Below, one piece after another: positions 25,814 through 34,795 of a stretch of 64,000 bases of DNA. The stretch lies in NCBI RefSeq assembly GCF_046250185.1, contig NZ_CP176469.1. One strand, 5' to 3'. Source of the DNA: Litorimonas sp046250185 (GTDB taxonomy: Bacteria > Pseudomonadota > Alphaproteobacteria > Caulobacterales > Maricaulaceae). The translations under genes were made by a program, and so were the position numbers. How positions within the stretch are numbered: position 1 is the first letter of the stretch; each line of letters opens with the position of its first letter. The notes under the pieces were generated by a model. The model did no database searches, was not told the DNA's origin, and saw nothing but the letters and a program-made list of their open reading frames with translations.

Positions 25814-28800
25814 TGGGCGGCATTGTCGGCATTGTTGGCTTTTCGATCCGCAACTGGCGGATGACGATTGGCATTATGCTTTTCGCCGTCATTGGCGGAT
25901 TTCTCGCCATCTCTCGCCTGCCCCTGGACGCCGAGCCAGACATTCCTGTGCCATTTGTCAATGTCCGCGTGGTCTTGCCTGGTATCTCCCCCGAAGACGC
26001 AGAGCGCTTGCTCATTCGGCCCATGGAAACAGAATTAAAAGCCATTGACGGCGTCAAACAAATTGACGGCGTCGCCGCGACCAATGTCGCCTATATGATC
26101 CTAGAATTCGAACCTTCTGCTGATCTGGATCAAGCTATCACGGACGTGCTGGAAAAAGTGGATCGCGCCCGTTCAGAGTTCCCGCAAGAGGCCCGCGAAC
26201 CGATCGTCGAGGAAGTCTCGACCTCGTCCCTGCCCATTATCACTGTCAACCTGTGGGGCGATGTGCCTGAGCGCGAATTGCAACGCCGCGCCAAGGATTT
26301 GCAAAGGCGCCTTGAGAGCCTACCGCAAGTACTGGAAGCAAATATTTCTGGCGAACGCGTCGATGTTCTAGAAGCTATTCTTGACCCTGCCAAAGTCGAA
26401 AGCCTTGGCATTACTTTTGACGAACTCTCCGCTGCTGTCGCCCGCAATAACAGCTTGATCCCAGCGGGGTCGCTGCAAACGGATAGCGGGAAATTCAACG
26501 TCAAACTACCTGGCCTGATCGAAAATCCTGCTGACTTGTCAGAGCTGGTAATTCGCCGCGCCGAGAATGGCAGCATTGTGCGCATGAGCGACATAGCCGT
26601 CGTCCGCGACGGCTACAAAGACATTGAAAACTACGCGCGATTTAACTTCCGCACCTCCGTCTCTCTCGAAGTGTCCAAACGTCAAGGCGAGAACATTTTG
26701 GACACGATCACCCTCATCGAAGACCTCGTCAATGAGGTCTCCTCCAGCCCCGACTGGCCTGCCACGGTCAATGTTACCTTCAGCCAATCGCGAGCCGTTT
26801 ATATTCGCGATATGATGCGGGAGCTATCTTCCTCAATCATCAACGCAGTGGTGCTCGTCTTCATCGTGTGTATCGCCGCTTTAGGCTGGCGGTCAGCCTT
26901 GTTTGTGGGGTGGGCAATCCCATCAAGTTTCTTGATCGCCTTCTTCTTATTTTACGTGCAAGGCGAAACGATCAATATGATGATCCTCTTCGGGCTTATT
27001 CTCTCCGTGGGGGTGCTCGTCGACAGCGCCATTGTAATCGTCGAATATGCTGACCGTAAAATGGATGAAGGTCTAGCCCGCAAAGACGCGTTCCAAATGG
27101 CAGGCGAGCGTATGTTCTGGCCAATTATTTCGTCAACAGCGACGACACTCGCCGCCTTCATCCCGCTGCTATTTTGGGAGACGATCACGGGCAAATTCAT
27201 GTCCTATTTCCCGCGCACCATGATCTATGTGCTGACAGCGTCTATGTTGATGGCGATTATCTTTCTGCCGACACTTGGCGCGAAGATCGGCTTCCGCCCG
27301 AAGCGAACCGCGAATGAAAATGCGGCACGTCTGTCGGCCAATGAAGGCGATCCTGCTCTTCTGACGGGCATGACGGGTGTTTATACGCGGACAATCAAGA
27401 CGCTTATACAATGGCCTTTGCTTGTACTCGCGGGCCTTGGGGTTATTGGATTTTTGATCATCGGAGCGTTTAGCGCCAGCGTCGAAGGGCCGCCGCCAAA
27501 GCCTATCGAGTTCTTCACCCAAACTCCCTCTGATCAGCTATTCGTACTGGCCCGTGCGCGCGGTAATGCGACGCCAGAGCAAAGCCGCGAAATAGCGCTA
27601 GAGCTTGAAAACCGCATCCGCAAAGTTGACGGCGTCGAGTCGATCTACACAGTGGCTGGGCCTGGGGCCGCAGGCAATGGCGGCGGCAATTTTGGAGGGC
27701 CAACGAATGTGCCGTCTGATACAGTCGTCCGCATTTACACAGAACTCCTTCCCTTTGCAGAGCGACGCAGCGTTGTCGATATTGTTGCTGACTTGGAGAC
27801 AGTGACAGCTGGTATTCCCGGCGTCATCACCGAAGTCACAGCCATCGACCAAGGCCCCCCGATTGACAAAGACATCGGCATCCAGATCTCAGCTGAAAAC
27901 CGCGAGCAGCTCAAAGAAACAGTTAAATATGTGCGCGCAAAACTCGAAACCATCGAAGGTACGCATGATTACGAAGACAGCCTGCCATTGCCTGGTGTTG
28001 ATTTTGAAATGCAAGTCGACCGTGCAGAAGCGGGGCGGCTTGGTCTTGATGTTGGCCGTATTGGTGCCGCGATACAATTCCTGACAGAAGGCGCGCTTGT
28101 CGGGCAATACCGCCCGCTCAACGTCGAAGAAGAAGTCGATATTCGTATTCGCTATCCCGAAACCTCGCGCGATCTGGCAAACCTGGACACGCTGCGTATC
28201 CAAACGCCTCAAGGCGCCCTGCCCGTCTCGACCGTCGTGACCCGCGTGCCAAAGCCACGCCAAGACAAAATCGAGCGGCGCGACTTGCTGCCGTTTTACG
28301 TAGTAAAAGCCAACACGCTCAAAGGGTACGCGACGAATGTACAGGTCGCGGAGTTGCAAAAATGGTTCGACGAAGAGGCTAATCTGCCCGCAGGCACCAA
28401 GATCAAATTCTTGGGACAGCAGGAAGAAAATGCCGAAGCTGCCGCCTTTGGTGCCAGCGCCGCGCTCGCGATTTTGTTCATGATGGGCGTGATCTTGTTG
28501 CTGCAGTTTAACAGCTTCTATCATGTTTTCTTGACGCTATCGGCGGTGATCCTATCCGTATTTGGCGTGCTGCTAGGCCTGACATTTTATAGCTATATTT
28601 CGATGATCCTCGTCTTAACAGGCGTGATCGCGTTGGCGGGAATTGTCGTGAATAATAATATCGTTCTGATCGATACTTATCAGCGTTTGCGAGAACATGG
28701 GTTTAGCAGTGAAGACGCGGCGCTTCGGACGGCGGGGCAACGCTTGCGCCCTGTGGTGCTGACGACGCTTACAACTGTGGTTGGCTTGATGCCGTTAATC

Positions 28801-29091
28801 CTTGGCTGGCAAGCCAATATCTTCACGGGTGAGTTTTCCACAAAAGGCTCCAGCACCTCGGAAATTTGGGCGCCGATTTCCTATGTCGTGGCGAGCGGCC
28901 TCGGCTTTGCAACCATATTGACCTTGATCGTCACACCCGTTTTGCTGGCTATGCCAACGATTATGTGGCGACGTATCAAAAGGGTATGGAGATGGTTGCA
29001 GCGTATGCGCGGGCAAGAACCCAGTACGGTTAGCGTTGCAAATTCGCCAGCTGAACCCGAGATTGATGGCAATCCTAGCCCTGCAGAATAG
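25813..29091 (+). CDS. RND-family efflux pump inner-membrane transporter
   Basis: A 1092-residue AcrB-like proton-driven pump. It has 12 predicted helices in two halves with large periplasmic loops. The N-terminal LPLDAEPDIPVPFVNVRVVLPG signature is split over residues 33-54, and TM4 carries GVLVDSAIVIVEYADRKMDEG, where the second Asp of the AcrB Asp-Asp pair is Ser. TM10-11 hold ALAGIVVNNNIVLIDTYQRLR. The single Asp suggests a member of a less studied HAE-like branch, so the substrate is unknown. Translationally coupled to the adaptor. It ends convergent with the LysM-like protein gene. Confidence 0.95.
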   Translation: MGGIVGIVGFSIRNWRMTIGIMLFAVIGGFLAISRLPLDAEPDIPVPFVNVRVVLPGISPEDAERLLIRPMETELKAIDGVKQIDGVAATNVAYMILEFEPSADLDQAITDVLEKVDRARSEFPQEAREPIVEEVSTSSLPIITVNLWGDVPERELQRRAKDLQRRLESLPQVLEANISGERVDVLEAILDPAKVESLGITFDELSAAVARNNSLIPAGSLQTDSGKFNVKLPGLIENPADLSELVIRRAENGSIVRMSDIAVVRDGYKDIENYARFNFRTSVSLEVSKRQGENILDTITLIEDLVNEVSSSPDWPATVNVTFSQSRAVYIRDMMRELSSSIINAVVLVFIVCIAALGWRSALFVGWAIPSSFLIAFFLFYVQGETINMMILFGLILSVGVLVDSAIVIVEYADRKMDEGLARKDAFQMAGERMFWPIISSTATTLAAFIPLLFWETITGKFMSYFPRTMIYVLTASMLMAIIFLPTLGAKIGFRPKRTANENAARLSANEGDPALLTGMTGVYTRTIKTLIQWPLLVLAGLGVIGFLIIGAFSASVEGPPPKPIEFFTQTPSDQLFVLARARGNATPEQSREIALELENRIRKVDGVESIYTVAGPGAAGNGGGNFGGPTNVPSDTVVRIYTELLPFAERRSVVDIVADLETVTAGIPGVITEVTAIDQGPPIDKDIGIQISAENREQLKETVKYVRAKLETIEGTHDYEDSLPLPGVDFEMQVDRAEAGRLGLDVGRIGAAIQFLTEGALVGQYRPLNVEEEVDIRIRYPETSRDLANLDTLRIQTPQGALPVSTVVTRVPKPRQDKIERRDLLPFYVVKANTLKGYATNVQVAELQKWFDEEANLPAGTKIKFLGQQEENAEAAAFGASAALAILFMMGVILLLQFNSFYHVFLTLSAVILSVFGVLLGLTFYSYISMILVLTGVIALAGIVVNNNIVLIDTYQRLREHGFSSEDAALRTAGQRLRPVVLTTLTTVVGLMPLILGWQANIFTGEFSTKGSSTSEIWAPISYVVASGLGFATILTLIVTPVLLAMPTIMWRRIKRVWRWLQRMRGQEPSTVSVANSPAEPEIDGNPSPAE

Positions 29092-29129
29092 AGGTCTGCG
29101 TTAACGCGTTCAGCCTGCTAACCTAGACT

Positions 29130-30104
29130 CTATGGCTCTGCGTCAATCAGCTTTAAGTCTTCTTCTGGAATGATCACATTGGGAGCAAAAATCACAGTGC
29201 TTTGTGTGCCGCCCCCAATCAAACTGCGCCGGACCTGCCACCGATAAGGCTCAAATGTCACGGACAGCGCCCCCTCCCCGCCTTGCGCTGGCCGAAGGGG
29301 CGGTAGGCGCTCAAACGGCACAGATATACCGAGGCGCTCTGCATTGGGCTGGATCAGTTCTGCCCGGATAATATATTCCCCGAATGGCAGCATTTTCCCC
29401 GCTATAAAATTCCAACGTCCCTCTGCGCCGATCCGCGTTTCCCCAATCGCCGCATTACCAGCATAGAGCCTAATCCGTCCTGGCACAGATGTCGTGCCAG
29501 AGAATATAACTCCGCCAGCATCATCGTAATCAACAGCCCCAATCGTCAGAGCTTCATTCGTCGGCGACCCGCCAAAGGGGGATTGAATAATCCGTGTTGG
29601 ACTGCCCGGCGCACTGACCATGATCAGCGCATCGGATGTAAATTCTGTGGCTGCGACATCTGGCGACTTTGGTACAGGGATACGGAATATCATTTCTTCC
29701 GCACGGACGTTCACGGTCTCATCATCCATGTACATCAAAGCTTCGATCACCATCGCTTGGCCGTCAATATCAAGTGTGACGTTCCATGCCCCTTCTTCGG
29801 TCACTTTAATCTGCCGCAGACGATCACCCCGATTTTGTAGGACGATCACACTGCTCGGTTCGGCAACGCCGCTCAATGTCAGCTTACGAAAAGGGCCTTC
29901 CATAAATTCAGACACACTCGCAAAAGAAATCGGCACAAGACCTTTAGCTTCCGTGCGGTCACTCATAGTTGATGCCGCAGGCGACGTAATTGCACTGTCG
30001 CTTACGCTAAATTCTTGTCGCAAATGATTGCTTTGCACAATCAAATATAGCGCAATCGCTATCGCCAAGCCGCCAATAATCATCCAAATAATGCGAGGTT
30101 TCAT
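29130..30104 (-). CDS. Membrane-anchored protein with Ig-like segments and degenerate LysM-like end
   Basis: A 324-residue protein. Helix 6-22 (IWMIIGGLAIAIALYLI) anchors it; the rest is periplasmic. Two beta-rich Ig/carboxypeptidase-like repeats are visible (GVAEPSSVIVLQ...GAWNVTLDI and GTTSVPGRIRLYAG...GRWNFIAG). The C-terminal PYRWQVRRSLIGGGTQSTVIFAPN resembles the LysM ends of alphaproteobacterial proteins (xxVIYxxN) but lacks the first GDTLW-type half, so peptidoglycan binding is doubtful. Function unknown. Divergent from the LOG gene. Confidence 0.75.
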   Translation of the reverse strand: MKPRIIWMIIGGLAIAIALYLIVQSNHLRQEFSVSDSAITSPAASTMSDRTEAKGLVPISFASVSEFMEGPFRKLTLSGVAEPSSVIVLQNRGDRLRQIKVTEEGAWNVTLDIDGQAMVIEALMYMDDETVNVRAEEMIFRIPVPKSPDVAATEFTSDALIMVSAPGSPTRIIQSPFGGSPTNEALTIGAVDYDDAGGVIFSGTTSVPGRIRLYAGNAAIGETRIGAEGRWNFIAGKMLPFGEYIIRAELIQPNAERLGISVPFERLPPLRPAQGGEGALSVTFEPYRWQVRRSLIGGGTQSTVIFAPNVIIPEEDLKLIDAEP

Positions 30105-30201
30105 TAGGCTTCCATTGTGTCACTAGAAGATCAAGGTTAAGCGTGAACCTCTGTAAAGCAAGTCCGACTTGCATTAAATTTTCCATAGCCTGTGAGGACT
30201 T

Positions 30202-30801
30202 ATGACAAGAAGCCTATGCGTATATTGCGGTTCAAGCCCCGGTAATAATCCTGCCCATATGGCGCTCGCGACCGCATTGGGGAAAGAATTAGCCGCGAGT
30301 CAAATCCGCTTGGTCTATGGCGGCGGTGGTCTTGGCTTGATGGGTGCAACGGCCCGCGCCACGCATGAGGGCGGCGGCGATGTTCTCGGCATTATCCCAA
30401 ATTTCCTTCAAGAGGCAGAGCGCACATATACGGATGTTAAACATGTCTTTGTCGAGGATATGCACCAGCGCAAAATTATGATGTTTGACGAATCAGATGG
30501 CTTTATCGTGCTACCAGGCGGAATTGGAACCTTGGAAGAAGTGGTCGAAGTTCTGTCATGGCTCCGCCTAAATCTGCATGAAAAGCCTGTCGTATTTTTA
30601 TCCGATACAGGCTTTTGGGACGATTTCCTTCGCGTGTTTGAGCAGATTGTGGCCGCTGGCTTTGCGCCGAAATCCGCTCTAGACGACATGCTCAGTGCCA
30701 CGTCTCCGCAGCAAGCAATCGCGATGGTCGAAGACCGCATCGCCAATCCTCTCAAGCGGAAACCACTGGGTTTTGAGGGCGGCGTGCGCGAACTGAGCTA
30801 G
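30202..30801 (+). CDS. LOG-family phosphoribohydrolase (TIGR00730)
   Basis: A 199-residue Rossmann protein of the Lonely-Guy/YgdH class that hydrolyses nucleoside 5'-monophosphates (cytokinin ribotides in plants; nucleotide turnover in bacteria). CVYCGSS at residues 6-12, LVYGGGGLGLMGATA near 40 and the catalytic PGGIGTLEEVVEVLSW near 110 are all present. GAGG 5 nt before the ATG supports the start. Its TAG stop overlaps the stop of the convergent fRMsr gene in the bases CTAG. Confidence 0.94.
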   Translation: MTRSLCVYCGSSPGNNPAHMALATALGKELAASQIRLVYGGGGLGLMGATARATHEGGGDVLGIIPNFLQEAERTYTDVKHVFVEDMHQRKIMMFDESDGFIVLPGGIGTLEEVVEVLSWLRLNLHEKPVVFLSDTGFWDDFLRVFEQIVAAGFAPKSALDDMLSATSPQQAIAMVEDRIANPLKRKPLGFEGGVRELS

Positions 30802-31259
30802 GCGAAGATCGTCCCGCAGATTTGTTCGAGATAGTGTTGGTCTGTTGCGTCAAATGCAGCGAGGCGCGTGGAATCGACGTCCAAAACAGCGAACAAATTA
30901 CCCTTTGCATCAAAGACTGGCACAACAATTTCTGACTCGGATCGGCTGTCGCAGGCGATATGCCCTGGGAAAGCGTGAACGTCTTCGACAATGATTGTTT
31001 TTCCGTCTTGCGCCGCCGCCCCGCAGACACCGCGCGTGAAGGGAATACGCAAGCAACCCAGCGTGCCTTGATATGGGCCAATCACTAATTCCTCTGATTT
31101 TTCAGGGTCAACCAGATAGAAGCCCGTCCAAAAGTAGTCGTCAAAATTTTGATGCAACAGGCAAATAATCGTTACCATGCGAGCCGTGATATTTGCCTCG
31201 CCCTCTAGAACAGCGGCGATTTGTTTTTGAACATCAATATAAGTGTCAGCTTTGGTCAT
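30798..31259 (-). CDS. msrC: Free methionine-(R)-sulfoxide reductase (GAF domain)
   Basis: A 153-residue single-GAF-domain enzyme that reduces free Met-R-sulfoxide, protecting against oxidation. The three redox cysteines are C69 (LGCLRIP), C79 (RGVCG) and C103 (IACDSRS). Their 10- and 24-residue spacings equal those of E. coli C84/C94/C118. FWTGFYLVD near 43 and LDVDST are family landmarks. The frame stays open to 31388, but ATG 31259 (MTKADTYIDVQ) is the natural start and clears the upstream gene by 38 nt. Last gene of the photolyase-flavoprotein cluster. Confidence 0.92.
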   Translation of the reverse strand: MTKADTYIDVQKQIAAVLEGEANITARMVTIICLLHQNFDDYFWTGFYLVDPEKSEELVIGPYQGTLGCLRIPFTRGVCGAAAQDGKTIIVEDVHAFPGHIACDSRSESEIVVPVFDAKGNLFAVLDVDSTRLAAFDATDQHYLEQICGTIFA

Positions 31260-31297
31260 GTGGCGGAGGTAATAGCTGTCGGCAGTTGCCACAAGTG

Positions 31298-32293
31298 CTA
31301 AGCGAGTTTTTTCAAGATTTCTAATGCTGCAGCGCGACCCGATAGCCATGCCCCCTGCACGCGCCCGCCCGCACACCAATCCCCACACGCCGCCAAATTA
31401 AGCGTGGCGTCGTAATAGACGTTATTCTGGCTGGCCTCTAATCTCTCGCTCGGGCTGGCGTATAACCAGCGATGCGTTGCGATATGTGGTGCCTCTGCCA
31501 GATTAAACTTGGTTATAACTTCGGCCTGGTCAATTAATTGCGCTTGCACCCAATCGCGCTCTGCATCCTGATGGGTTTCCGACCATACGGCATCGGCATG
31601 AATCACTAGTGTTGACGGCGCATGTTTGCGCCCAGGCTTCGCGCTATTGACGGCCATCCAAGCGACTGGCGGCGCGTTCACCCGCAACGTATCCCAGCCT
31701 AAATTAAGATCACGGTCCAAGCCAATCATGACAGCGAAGCATGCATCCAGCTTGGCTTTTTTGACATCTGTGTAATGCGCGAAGTCTTTGGGCAAAACTT
31801 GCTCAGCTTGCGCGGGCGGCAATGTGCAAATGACGCCGTCAAACGTCTCTGACGCGCGGCTGCTTTCGAAGTTCAGAGTCCAAACCTGCCCCTCTCGCGA
31901 GATGCGAGATATCCGCTCGCCCAAATGGATCGTCAGGTCTTTGGCCAGATATTTGGGCCAGCTATTCATACGCGGCGTGCCGACATAACGCTGCCGCCCA
32001 GTATCGGGCTCCATCTTACCGTCTTTGAGATAAAGCGCCCGCGCGTCCCAAGGCTTGATCACGCCAGCCTTTATTCCGTCTTCAACGGCGGCGAGGAAGG
32101 CAGCGTCTTGGGCTGTGAAATATTGCGCGCCATGGTCAAATTCATAGGTATCGGTATAGCGCGTCGACATGCGCCCCCCGACTCCACGTGATTTGTCAAA
32201 CAAGACAACATCGCAGCTGTCCTCTAAAGCGCGCGCCGCTGATAGCCCCGCAATCCCCGCGCCAATAATGGCAATACGTTTCGCGCTTGGCAT
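31298..32293 (-). CDS. Renalase-like FAD/NAD(P) amine oxidase
   Basis: A 331-residue flavoprotein. The FAD-binding IAIIGAGIAGLSAARAL at residues 7-23 is followed by DKSRGVGGRMSTR (GGRxxT) and YEFDHGAQYFTAQD, the pattern of bacterial renalases, which oxidise off-form dihydronicotinamides. Other members are uncharacterised amine-oxidase-like enzymes. It lies 5 nt downstream of the photolyase antenna-like gene and upstream of msrC, pointing to an oxidative/light-stress role (inference). Confidence 0.88.
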   Translation of the reverse strand: MPSAKRIAIIGAGIAGLSAARALEDSCDVVLFDKSRGVGGRMSTRYTDTYEFDHGAQYFTAQDAAFLAAVEDGIKAGVIKPWDARALYLKDGKMEPDTGRQRYVGTPRMNSWPKYLAKDLTIHLGERISRISREGQVWTLNFESSRASETFDGVICTLPPAQAEQVLPKDFAHYTDVKKAKLDACFAVMIGLDRDLNLGWDTLRVNAPPVAWMAVNSAKPGRKHAPSTLVIHADAVWSETHQDAERDWVQAQLIDQAEVITKFNLAEAPHIATHRWLYASPSERLEASQNNVYYDATLNLAACGDWCAGGRVQGAWLSGRAAALEILKKLA

Positions 32294-32298
32294 GATGG

Positions 32299-32742
32299 CT
32301 ACTCAGCCGCCTGCTGATAAGGCTCACTGGATGTGAGGGCCGATTTGCGCACCTTATTCCAAAAGCGGAAAAAGCGTTTGAGGTCAACATCATCAGGCGC
32401 AATCACGAGCGGAATGTCAGGCACTTGAGTGACATCTATGTCGCCCGAGAGGTTATCCAATATCGTATTGAAATAGGGGTTAGGCGTCGTTGGCACAAAC
32501 AGCCTGCCGCCACTCACTAACTCTCGCAAGGCCGTTTCAGTCTCGCCGACATAGAGCACGACGGGCAAATCCATCAAACACTCATAGATGAAAACCAAAC
32601 GCTTCGCACTATACCCTTGCGCTTCAAAGTATGCAGCATCCCAAATGAAGACGGCCTCAGCCTGTTCCCCTGCTTGGAAAACAACAGGGTGATCCGCGCG
32701 CATGGCGTCTTCATGTATCCAGATAATATTTCGGGTCTTCAT
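32299..32742 (-). CDS. Stand-alone photolyase N-terminal (antenna)-like domain
   Basis: A 147-residue alpha/beta protein. Its start, RNIIWIHEDAMRADHPVVFQ, resembles the photolyase/cryptochrome N-terminal domain (xxWxRxDLRxxDNPA), followed by AVFIWD and a second strand LPVVLYVGETETAL. There is no FAD-binding helical domain in this ORF; that domain is encoded by the preceding gene, which it overlaps by 4 nt. Together (147 + 285 aa) they approach the size of one photolyase. It may bind an antenna chromophore or be a structural partner. Domain assignment is by pattern and moderate in confidence. Confidence 0.7.
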   Translation of the reverse strand: MKTRNIIWIHEDAMRADHPVVFQAGEQAEAVFIWDAAYFEAQGYSAKRLVFIYECLMDLPVVLYVGETETALRELVSGGRLFVPTTPNPYFNTILDNLSGDIDVTQVPDIPLVIAPDDVDLKRFFRFWNKVRKSALTSSEPYQQAAE

Positions 32743-33596
32743 GCGTTATAGTCCAAATTGGGGAAAAGGCGGTTGAAAACCTGCTCATAGCTGCCGGTCA
32801 AGGCTTCGTTTGTCTGTGCCCGCGTGTCAACGCTAGGTCCAGTGAATTTCTGGACGTTCTCAAGATTGAAGTAATAAGGCTTATGCGAAAACGTACTGGC
32901 CACCCATTGGAACGATAAATTATTGGATGCGGGGTCACCATCAAGCAGGTGTTGCAAGAAAAATTTCGCTCCCGCCTGCCACTTCACCCGCCGCCAATGG
33001 CAGATATAACTCGCCACATATAGGCGGGCGTGATTGTGCAAATAACCTGTCTCGATTAACTCGCGCAGGAAATGATCTATCGCAGCCACGCCAGTTTCAG
33101 CAGCCTGAATATCAGCTGGCAAAGCCTCAGCATAATCAGACGGCGCAAATCCCGTCTTATAGTCCTCGGCATCATTCCAGATAATCTCGGGCCGCGCTTT
33201 ATAGAGCCGCTGCCAGTAATCACGCCACGCAAGTTGCTGAATCAGCTTTTCAGCCTCCTTCGCAGACGTCATGGCCAGCGCTCTGTCTCGCACTTCGGAT
33301 AGGCTTAGAACGCCGTGCCTGATATAAGGGGATAGGCGCGTGACGGCACCGTCAACATGGTTGCGCGATCCGCCATATGCTGCGGGTTTCATCGTGTCGA
33401 GCTTAGCGTGAGCTGCCTTTCGTCCGCCGCGAATGACGGAAGCGCCGACTTTGTCTAGCCACGGCGTTAATCGCGCGACCTCGGTTTGAACATCCTGCCT
33501 ATTATTCGTGCGAAGAATGGGCGTTGCGGACAGGCTCGGCGCTTGGTCAGCCGCCGCAGACTTAAAATCTTTTGAATTATGGAGCGCTTGCGTCAT
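32739..33596 (-). CDS. Photolyase/cryptochrome FAD-binding domain protein, N-domain absent
   Basis: A 285-residue protein equal to the C-terminal helical FAD domain of DNA photolyases. TRLSPYIRHGVLS, LAWRDYWQRL, NHARLYVASYICHWRRVKW and DGDPASNNLSFQWVAST correspond to the conserved flavin pocket, including the Asn next to FAD and Trp residues of the electron-transfer chain. The usual N-terminal alpha/beta domain is missing; only about 50 linker-like residues precede. The antenna-like domain is encoded by the next gene. ATG 33596 is preferred over TTG 33611; no clear SD precedes either. Divergent from gap. Confidence 0.85.
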   Translation of the reverse strand: MTQALHNSKDFKSAAADQAPSLSATPILRTNNRQDVQTEVARLTPWLDKVGASVIRGGRKAAHAKLDTMKPAAYGGSRNHVDGAVTRLSPYIRHGVLSLSEVRDRALAMTSAKEAEKLIQQLAWRDYWQRLYKARPEIIWNDAEDYKTGFAPSDYAEALPADIQAAETGVAAIDHFLRELIETGYLHNHARLYVASYICHWRRVKWQAGAKFFLQHLLDGDPASNNLSFQWVASTFSHKPYYFNLENVQKFTGPSVDTRAQTNEALTGSYEQVFNRLFPNLDYNA

Positions 33597-33726
33597 ATAG
33601 TTGTTACGCAAGATATTCAGAATTTGGCTTAAATTTTTTACCGAGCGCCAGAAAAATCTATTGGTCAGGCCAAAATAATGATATTGCGCGAATTCACGCC
33701 TTTAAAAACGGGGCCCAATAGTTTAC

Positions 33727-33740
33727 TGACAGCGCTGTCA
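33727..33740. promoter_or_regulatory. LacI-type palindrome upstream of gap
   Basis: TGACAGCGCTGTCA, a perfect 14-nt palindrome with central CG, 25 nt before the gap start and also in the promoter region of the divergent photolyase gene. LacI-family operators have this form (central CG, TG...CA ends). Alphaproteobacterial LacI proteins such as CceR control central carbon genes; assignment to one is inference. Confidence 0.55.
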
Positions 33741-33765
33741 CCCATTATTGTATCGAGGACTAATC

Positions 33766-34779
33766 ATGACTGTAAGAGTTGCTATTAACGGATTTGGACG
33801 TATCGGACGCAATGTGCTGCGCGCCCTTCACGAAAGTGGACGGACAGATATCGAAGTCGTTGCAATCAATGATTTGTCGTCCACGGACAATCTCGCCCAC
33901 TTGCTCAAATATGATAGCGTCCATGGTCGCTTCCCAGGCACAGTCAAAGTTAAAGATAACAGCATCGATATTGGCCATGGCCCGATCGAAATTACGGCTG
34001 TCCGAAATCTGGAAGATCAGAACTGGGCCGATAATAAAGTCGATATTGTATTTGAATGTACAGGCATATTCACAGCCCGCGACGCGGCCGCCAAGCATTT
34101 GGCAGCGGGCGCAAAGCGTGTCTTGATCTCCGCCCCTGGCGCCAATGCAGATGCGACAATCGTTTACGGCGTCAATGACAAGACCCTGACCAAAGACCAC
34201 ATTATCGTCTCCAACGGCTCTTGCACAACCAACGCTCTCGCGCCTGTCGCAAAAGTCTTGCAAGATAATTTCGGGATTGAGAACGGCTTTATGACGACGG
34301 TTCACGCCTATACGGGCGATCAGCCGACCCTCGATACAATCCACCGCAAAGATTATAATCGCGGACGCGCAGCTGCACTGTCCATGATCCCAACATCCAC
34401 CGGTGCCGCAAAAGCCATCGGCCTTGTGATGCCAGAACTAGACGGCAAGCTGGACGGTAAAGCCATTCGTGTGCCAACGCCAAATGTGTCCGTGGTTGAT
34501 CTTGTAGTGAACACGACGAAAAAAACCAGCGTCGACGCGGTCAACGCCGCGTTCAAAAAAGCCGCTTCCTCTGGCCCGCTTCAGGGTGTTCTGCAAGTGA
34601 TCGAAGATACAGTCGTCTCAACTGACCTCAATCACGACCCGCACTCCTCTAGCCTCGTCCTCGGGGAAACTGTTGTGATGCACGATAATTTGGTTCGTAT
34701 TCTGTCATGGTATGATAATGAATGGGGCTTCTCAAACCGTATGCTCGACACCGCCGTCGCTATGGGCAAATTTCTTTAA
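33766..34779 (+). CDS. gap: Glyceraldehyde-3-phosphate dehydrogenase, type I
   Basis: A 337-residue GAPDH. RVAINGFGRIGRN (residues 3-15) binds NAD, SNGSCTTNALAPV holds the catalytic Cys, and HAYTGDQPTLD the base His. SWYDNEWGFSNRM is at the C-terminus. It oxidises glyceraldehyde-3-phosphate in glycolysis and works in reverse in gluconeogenesis. A TTG at 33748 is upstream, but GAGG 9 nt before ATG 33766 fixes the start. The PEP-carboxylase-like gene follows after 16 nt, forming an operon under the LacI-type palindrome. Confidence 0.98.
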   Translation: MTVRVAINGFGRIGRNVLRALHESGRTDIEVVAINDLSSTDNLAHLLKYDSVHGRFPGTVKVKDNSIDIGHGPIEITAVRNLEDQNWADNKVDIVFECTGIFTARDAAAKHLAAGAKRVLISAPGANADATIVYGVNDKTLTKDHIIVSNGSCTTNALAPVAKVLQDNFGIENGFMTTVHAYTGDQPTLDTIHRKDYNRGRAAALSMIPTSTGAAKAIGLVMPELDGKLDGKAIRVPTPNVSVVDLVVNTTKKTSVDAVNAAFKKAASSGPLQGVLQVIEDTVVSTDLNHDPHSSSLVLGETVVMHDNLVRILSWYDNEWGFSNRMLDTAVAMGKFL

Positions 34780-34795
34780 AGAATAGGATAGACCG

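Noticed and set aside
33597..33765. ECF11-type promoter (TGATCC / TAAGA-like) for the photolyase cluster
   Set aside because: Best match TGACCA ... TAAAAA has 21-nt spacing and mismatches in both boxes.
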